Source: Macrotis lagotis (taxonomy: Eukaryota; Chordata; Mammalia; Peramelemorphia; Peramelidae). Taken from it: a stretch of 64,000 nucleotides of DNA. How positions within the stretch are numbered: the first letter of the stretch is position 1; each line of letters begins with the position of its first letter. Positions 58,336-64,000 of the stretch are shown one piece after another. The translations under genes were made by a program, and so were the position numbers. Under the pieces are notes generated by a model. It was not told the origin of the DNA, ran no database searches, and saw only the letters and a list, made by a program, of their open reading frames with translations. The DNA is taken from positions 183,064,508 through 183,128,507 of the forward strand of contig NC_133661.1 in NCBI RefSeq assembly GCF_037893015.1. The letters are read 5' to 3'.

Positions 58336-58439
58336 CTGCTGTATCTTAAGATACAGATACAGATGGGACCTTTCCATCTAATTTACAATTCAAACTTTCT
58401 AGAGATGTTTAGTCTTTTCTATTAGAATGTGAGCTCCTT

Positions 58440-58790
58440 GAAAGCAGTCTTTCTTTTTGTAGTTCTAGCATCTAGGATGGTGTTTTGCATGTGGAAAGTG
58501 CCTTTTTGACTTAGCCAACACTTATCACTGTCATGGAGAATGGTCTGTAGAGAAGAGAGATTCTTTTTACATGATGAAGCCCTTTGGCAGCATCTACTTG
58601 TAGATGACATTTTGCTGATTGCATTGAACCCAAGAATATTACAGGTCCTTCTCAAGAAGATCCATAGCCACTCAAATGTTTGGTGTAACAATTCCCACAT
58701 GGAATATCAAGGGGTTGAAAAACTTATTGCTGAGATTTTTATGTTATATAGTTCAATAGGTAACATTTTTAATTAGTCTTATCATACAGT
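58440..58790 (+). other. Possible decayed LINE reverse-transcriptase fragment
   Basis: One frame reads HLLVDDILLIALNPRILQVL, which resembles the F/YADD reverse-transcriptase motif region (VDD in place of ADD). Short and weak. The LINE clade is not assignable. Confidence 0.3.
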
Positions 58791-59410
58791 ATGTTTGTGT
58801 AGCTATGACAAGATTGCTGGTAAATTAAGCTGTATGCAGAATTAAAGAATTGGATGGGCTGGATTGCATTTGAGAGATTGTGCAACACGTTTCAATGATC
58901 TCAGATTATTTCCTGACACAAAAATTCAATTCATTCATATTTATTTTCCCAGTCATTCTATATTACTGTAAATCATGAAGTATTAGAATTTCCAAAGAAA
59001 CAAAATTGGGGACCCTTTTTGTACAAGAAATGTAATAAAGTATCATTCAAACAATAATAAAAGAGGGAGTGGTTGAGTCAAATAACAAAAATTAGGAATG
59101 CTTTTATGTACTAGCACTAGTGTTATCAGAAGAACTTGGGGAAGGCCTCCACTGATTTAATAGGAAGTCTTCCCTAGAGACTTTTGGATGACTTGGATAA
59201 TAAGTGTGTGAAATGAGAAGGCATGTGCATGCATTGCTGACTGTACTAAGAAACCTTCATTGAATTTACAGATACATTGAAGTATCTTATCCTGGTACCT
59301 TTCATATTTGCTAATGGCAAAAAAGTCAGTCTAGAATGTGACAGTCAAGGTTCTCCATTTCACTGAGGAAGAAAAATAACCCTTTTATTTTCTTGAGGAT
59401 TGAAATAAAT

Positions 59411-59412
<2 letters not shown>

Positions 59413-59456
<44 letters not shown>
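59413..59456. repeat. (TA)n microsatellite
   Basis: About 21 TA units. Confidence 0.92.
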
Positions 59457-59459
<3 letters not shown>

Positions 59460-59469
59460 ATCATTATAG

Positions 59470-60465
59470 ATAGATTTTCAACTTAGTTCAGTAAACAGAA
59501 TATTTAAACTATTTTGACTCTAGCCTTTCATATGGCAGGCTGCATCTGATTGCCTTTTTCTTTCAACCTAATCCTTTGCTGGAAACTTTCATGCTGGACA
59601 ATTCTTTACCCCATGCTAACCAGAGTGGGAGGAAGAAGGAAGGTAGGGTAGCTTTTAATTTCTGATGTCTTGCCCATGACAGCAGATATGCATTACCAAT
59701 TAGATTGTTTGAATAAGGCCATACACCTCTGTTCCATAGGGTTTTTTCCCATTCATTCTTTTTAATCTTCCTATAATATTTCAGAGTATTACCTTATCAC
59801 TTTGTAGATACTCTGTGGCTTCTGTGACACTTAACTCCATTGATTCTCATATTTATCTGATTGGGGGTTTTGGTGTTTTTTTATCTATTTCCCTTGTTCA
59901 TCATTCTATCTATCGAAGACCTGTGATTTTTCTCTATGCTTTGTCTTGGTATAATCTGTTTTATTCCCATGGACCTTTTACCAACAGCCCTGATTTCTCC
60001 CTTGAGCTTCTACAGATGTATTCTGAATATATTTTCACTGAGATATCCCTTGAAGGCATCAAGCATATTATTAAGCAGGTGTATTTTAAGGCCCTACTAT
60101 GTAGGGTACAAGTACAAAAAAGGAATCAGTCCCTATTACCTCCTTCCCCAATGCAGACTCTACTCCTCCCAATTTCGTAATTTTTATTGTTAATACCACT
60201 ATCCTTCAAAGTACCTAGGCTTAAAAGTCATCCTTGACTTTCTTCTTCGTCATCCTTGACTTTCTTCTTCCTTCCTCAACTCAACACATTGACACTTGCT
60301 GGCTCCCTCCATTGATATTTCTTTGGTACCTCTTGCACTTAGACTCTTCTTTATACTGCCACTTCCCTAATTCAATTTTTGTTCTCACCTGTTGTCCAAA
60401 CTATGAATTATAATTACCTCATAACTAATTTCAGTGTCTCCTTTTTCTAATCCAGTCAGTAAGCA
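59470..60465 (+). repeat. L2 LINE, first part
   Basis: Pyrimidine-rich L2 coding/3' region (ACTCAACACATTGACACTTG, CTGGCTCCCTCCATTGATAT). It continues after an interrupting L1 at about 62125. Confidence 0.5.
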
Positions 60466-60474
60466 TCTGTTTAT

Positions 60475-62100
60475 TGTAAATAGTATTTTTTCCAATTACA
60501 TGTAAAGATAGTTTACAACTTTCATTTTTTATAAGATTCTGAATTTCAAATTTTTCTCTCTCTCCCTCCCTACCAGCTTCTTCCTCCCCGAGACAGCAAG
60601 CATTATGATAGAAGTATTACATGACATGGGCAATAATGAGTATACCACAAAAGAAAGATACCAAAAAAGGAAAGAGAAAGAGTCTCTGCTCCTGAGGATT
60701 TCACATTCTATAATAAATAAATATGCTTATTCTCCTTCAATTATCTTGTGAAAATGATTATCCTTCATTGCTTTCAAGATTGTACACTTTCAATATGTGC
60801 TTGAAATCTGGTTCAATTACTTTTATAAATTCTATTTTTGTATCACCTTCATTTCTTTCACTCCCCAAAATCCTTTCTTGCAACAAAGAAAAAGTTTTAG
60901 CATAGGTTCCCAGTATGGCAGTTGCTTCTGATAACATATGTAATATTCTGTACCATTGTCCCCTCTTTCTCTGAGGAGGGAAGAATATTCCATAATCTAT
61001 TTTCTGGGATCAAAATTGATCATTGTAATTACTGAGCCACTGATTTCAGCTTTCATTTAGTGTTCCTTTCATTTATGTTATTGTAATCATTGTGTATATG
61101 GTATTTCTGATTCTGCTTATTTCATTCTACATTCATATTAATCTTCCCATGTTTCTCTGAATTCCTTCAATATTTTCTTTCAAATTTTTTTCTTAGTTTT
61201 TGCAAGGCAATGGGGTTAAGTGACTTGCCCAAGGTCACACAGGTAGATAATTATTAAATGACTGAGATCCACTTTGAACTCGGGTCCTCCTGACTCCAGG
61301 CTGGTGCTCTATCTACTGTGCTACCTAGCTTCCCCAATATTTCCTTTTTAAAACAAGTATTGATGTCTTTGGTTTTTATATTGCCTCTGTGTCCTCCCTC
61401 CCCTCTTCAGAGAGCCATCCCTTGTATCAAAGAATAAAAAATGATTTTCATCACTTCTCACTACACAATAATATTCTATTACCATATCACTATCACATTA
61501 TATTCATAATTTTAAAGTTCCATTTCAACTTTTATATAGCACATCAAGGATTGAATTATTGGGATCCAAATTTAATGTGGTTCCCATTGTCCTTGGCAAT
61601 GAAAATAGATGGTTATAGAAATACTTGATGAATTCATTTTCCATTTGTTTATTTTCTTCTTGCCAGTTTCTTCTATGAATGTTCTTGTGATGATTTGTTT
61701 GGGACTCATGCCAGTCTTTTTGTGGATTTGTTTTCATTTTCACTTTTATCCTGCTATTTTATGAGGCAGTAGGGTTATTTTTTGCTATCTTCAGTAGTAA
61801 AAACATTACAAATAAATTTTGTATTCTCAGCTACAGTTTGCTTTTGAGTGCCATCTCTCTGTTTGGCAATAAATCAGGTGTTGGCTGCTTAAGATGCTTT
61901 GTGTACTCATTTACCTTTTGTGGTAATTGCTTAACATTGGTTAAATTTTACAGGAAGTAGTTGAAATTAAAGGCAGTACCTTTGCTTTTTCCATTTCCCC
62001 TTACTTATCCAAACATCAGATTCATTTGAATTAATGCTAGGTGAAACTTCTTGAGTACTCAGTATTTTTTTTTTCACATTTTTATTTTCCTCTGATTTAA
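60475..62100 (-). mobile_element. L1-type 3' region (antisense), inserted in L2
   Basis: TTTTCCAATTACATGTAAAG and TTTACAACTTTCATTTTTTA are the exact complement of the usual marsupial L1 terminus. 3'UTR and final ORF2 stretches follow, with a SINE at 61180-61335. Probably two rearranged pieces (60475-61180 and 61336-61760). Confidence 0.6.
61180..61335 (-). repeat. Marsupial tRNA-derived SINE (antisense), nested
   Basis: Full-length, somewhat diverged antisense copy. Flanked by CAATATTTYC-like repeats. Confidence 0.85.
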
Positions 62101-62124
62101 TCCAAAATTTAAGCAATCATCATG

Positions 62125-62840
62125 TCCAACTTGATTTCTCAGTTATGGAAATAACTCTTACATCAATCTTTTTCTGCTGCTGCTATCCTAATTCAGATCA
62201 TGACTTCTTGCCTTTATACTAATATTCTCACAGCTTGACAGTGCCTTGTACCTAGTAGGTACTTAATACTTGCTGATTAACTACTTCAATTATTGTAATT
62301 TCCTTCCAGTTAGTCTCCTGTCTCCATTCTCTCCCCAGTCAATCCTTTCTTCACACTATTAATTTCATGCACAAATGTGATCTTTGCTGTTTAAAAATCT
62401 TAAGTGGTTTCCCATTGCCTATTGAATAATCATATATATTCCTTTACAAGCTAACTGCAGCTTACCTTTCTAGTCTTAAGATGTGATACTTTCCTTTGTG
62501 TGTGGTATTCCAGCTAGACAACTATACAATGATCCTTTATCTTTCTTGCCCTTCCTTTTTCTAATTCTGTGCCTCCCCTTATTCCTCAGATGTTTCCTTT
62601 TATCCATATAACTCTACTTGTTGAAATTCTTTAAGGCTTAGCTTTCGCCTCAATGAAGAGAGCTGATCCCTTTTTCTTATTGCTCCTTTACCTTCAGTTA
62701 AGTGATCCTTCAGTCTCCTGTGCTCTTCTTTTTGAACTGTTCTTTGTAGTTAATTATATTTTTACCTTGTATTATATTTATTTGTATATATATATGATTC
62801 AACCCCCTATTAGATTGTAATATGCTTGATTTAAGTGACT
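62125..62840 (+). repeat. L2 LINE, second part and 3' end
   Basis: AAAATCTTAAGTGGTTTCCC, ATTGCCTATTGAATAATCAT and a downstream AAACTCC-type 3'UTR match the L2 3' region. Sense orientation. Confidence 0.65.
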
Positions 62841-62844
62841 TGTT

Positions 62845-63040
62845 TTTAAAAATATTTTTATTGAATCATTTATTTTTACATTATTATTTCTCCCATTGTT
62901 CCTCCTCTTCTAGAGAGCCATTTTATTTAACAAAGGATATTTTTTGGTAAAGCGGAAAGAGAAACAAAGAACAAAACTGATCAGTACATTGAAAGTCTGA
63001 GATATAAGCAATATTCCATATGCCTTTCCTTCACTCTTTA
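62845..63040 (-). mobile_element. LINE 3' end (antisense)
   Basis: T-rich start, then TCTAGAGAGCCATTTTATTT, parallel to the CTTCAGAGAGCCATCCCTTG stretch at about 61405. Confidence 0.5.
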
Positions 63041-63129
63041 TTGACCTATTGTTCCTCATGTACGAACTTCCACCCTCATTCACAAACTGTCCTTTAAGAA
63101 TGGAATATTCTGCCATCTTATATTTGTTC

Positions 63130-63320
63130 CCTAGAATTCTTTCTTTCTTTCCAAGCCCAGATTGTATTGCCTTCTATGTGAGGTCTTTTCTGTTCTTCCT
63201 AACTTAAGTGCCTCTCCCCAAAAATTACCTTTCCTCTCTTTATTTGTATATATTTGTAGATGTGCTTTCTTGAGGTCAGAGGGACTGTTTCCATTTTGAT
63301 TTTGTATCCCCTGGTTCCAG
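63130..63320 (+). repeat. L2 3'UTR fragment
   Basis: TGTGAGGTCTTTTCTGTTCT and CCCCTGGTTCCAG. Sense. Confidence 0.5.
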
Positions 63321-63419
63321 CAAGACTGATTTTAATGAGAGGGATTTGGATGACTAGACTGGCATAGACTCAGCTTCATGAACACTGATGTTTTAGGATT
63401 ATAAATTTAGAGCTAGTAG

Positions 63420-63670
63420 TGACTATAGGAGTGTCTGGTATAGATTCCTCATTGTACACTTTAGGAAACTGAGGTATCCAGAGAGTTGTGATTTGCTCGT
63501 CATATAATTAACTGAACTTGGTTTTGAATCTAGCTTCTCACTGTGACTTTTTATTCTTGACTTAAAGAGCTGGAAAATACCTTGTTTATTTAGTTCAAAC
63601 TTCTGATTTTTATAGATCACATAACTGGAGTCTAGAGAAATCAAGCAACAACATCACACAAATAATGTAA
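63420..63670 (-). repeat. Antisense MIR/MIR3-type copies
   Basis: TTAGGAAACTGAGGTATCCA and AAAGAGCTGGAAAATACCTT segments in sequence. Confidence 0.55.
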
Positions 63671-63824
63671 TGGAAAAGAGGACTAGAATACAGATCTGAT
63701 GATTTCTAGCCAAGTATTGTGCAATATACTAGTACCTCTAAAACATTTTAAATTTTTTTTCAGGGATCTTTATTTTCTTTCCTACCTCTTTTCTCTATCC
63801 ATTATATATATATATATATATAAT

Positions 63825-63949
63825 TTTTTTTTTTGCAAGGTAATAGTGGCTTGCCCAAGGCCACACAGCTAGGTGATTATTTAAGTGTTTGAGACCGGAT
63901 TTGAACCCTGGTACTCTTGACTCCAGGGCCAGTGCCCCACGTAGCTGCC
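63825..63949 (-). repeat. Marsupial tRNA-derived SINE (antisense)
   Basis: Antisense copy with a small head deletion. It follows a (TA)n run. CTCTATCCATT repeats flank it on both sides. Confidence 0.88.
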
Positions 63950-64000
63950 CCCTCTCTATCCATTTTAAAACAAAATGTACCAATTTGAATAGTCAATTGG

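Overview
The window is mammalian nuclear DNA, almost certainly from a marsupial. The main reason is the very dense set of roughly 150-bp tRNA-headed SINEs (head like GGCTAGGTGGCGCAGTGGAT, box B like GGTTCAAATCC, tail ending CCCCATTGCCTTGCAAAA). MIR/CORE-SINE, L2 and L1-type LINE fragments are also abundant. The SINE tail looks most like that of American opossums, but this is from memory and an Australian marsupial is not excluded. Nothing prokaryotic is present. Most of the DNA is intergenic or intronic.

Two protein-coding genes are supported, in divergent (head-to-head) orientation. ABHD4 is on the minus strand and complete: seven coding exons from 37695 down to 24259, all with GT-AG boundaries, total 1029 nt and 342 codons plus stop. 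DAD1 is on the plus strand and partial: exon 1 at 45767-45977 lies in a CpG island, and its remaining 43 or so codons lie beyond the right edge, so intron 1 exceeds 18 kb. The pair has the same order and divergent orientation as I recall for human 14q11.2, where DAD1 borders the T-cell receptor alpha locus. That locus should lie to the right of the window.

Layout: 1-22.9 kb is gene-free, repeat-rich DNA downstream of ABHD4. It holds a nearly complete half-L1 (HAL1-like) element at about 125-2865 and an antisense L1 into which a retrovirus-derived, poly-A-tailed retrocopy (4058-6260) and several SINEs have inserted. 22.9-37.8 kb is ABHD4 with its likely 3'UTR and introns. 37.8-45.2 kb is intergenic, with a mariner/Tc1-like transposon relic (43653 to about 44090), a triplicated SINE tail and an odd AT-rich block. 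45.2-46.05 kb is the DAD1 CpG island with exon 1. 46-64 kb is DAD1 intron 1, filled with L1, L2, MIR and SINE copies, several nested with readable target-site duplications.

The two genes have unrelated jobs: ABHD4 is an N-acyl-phospholipid lipase and DAD1 is an oligosaccharyltransferase subunit. Their adjacency is conserved synteny and not an operon. I did not find a convincing new gene system. The most unusual items are the LINE-style retrocopy of a retroviral transcript, the transposase fragment that keeps an open frame, two copies of a half-L1 architecture, and the unexplained AT-rich block at about 44650-44890.
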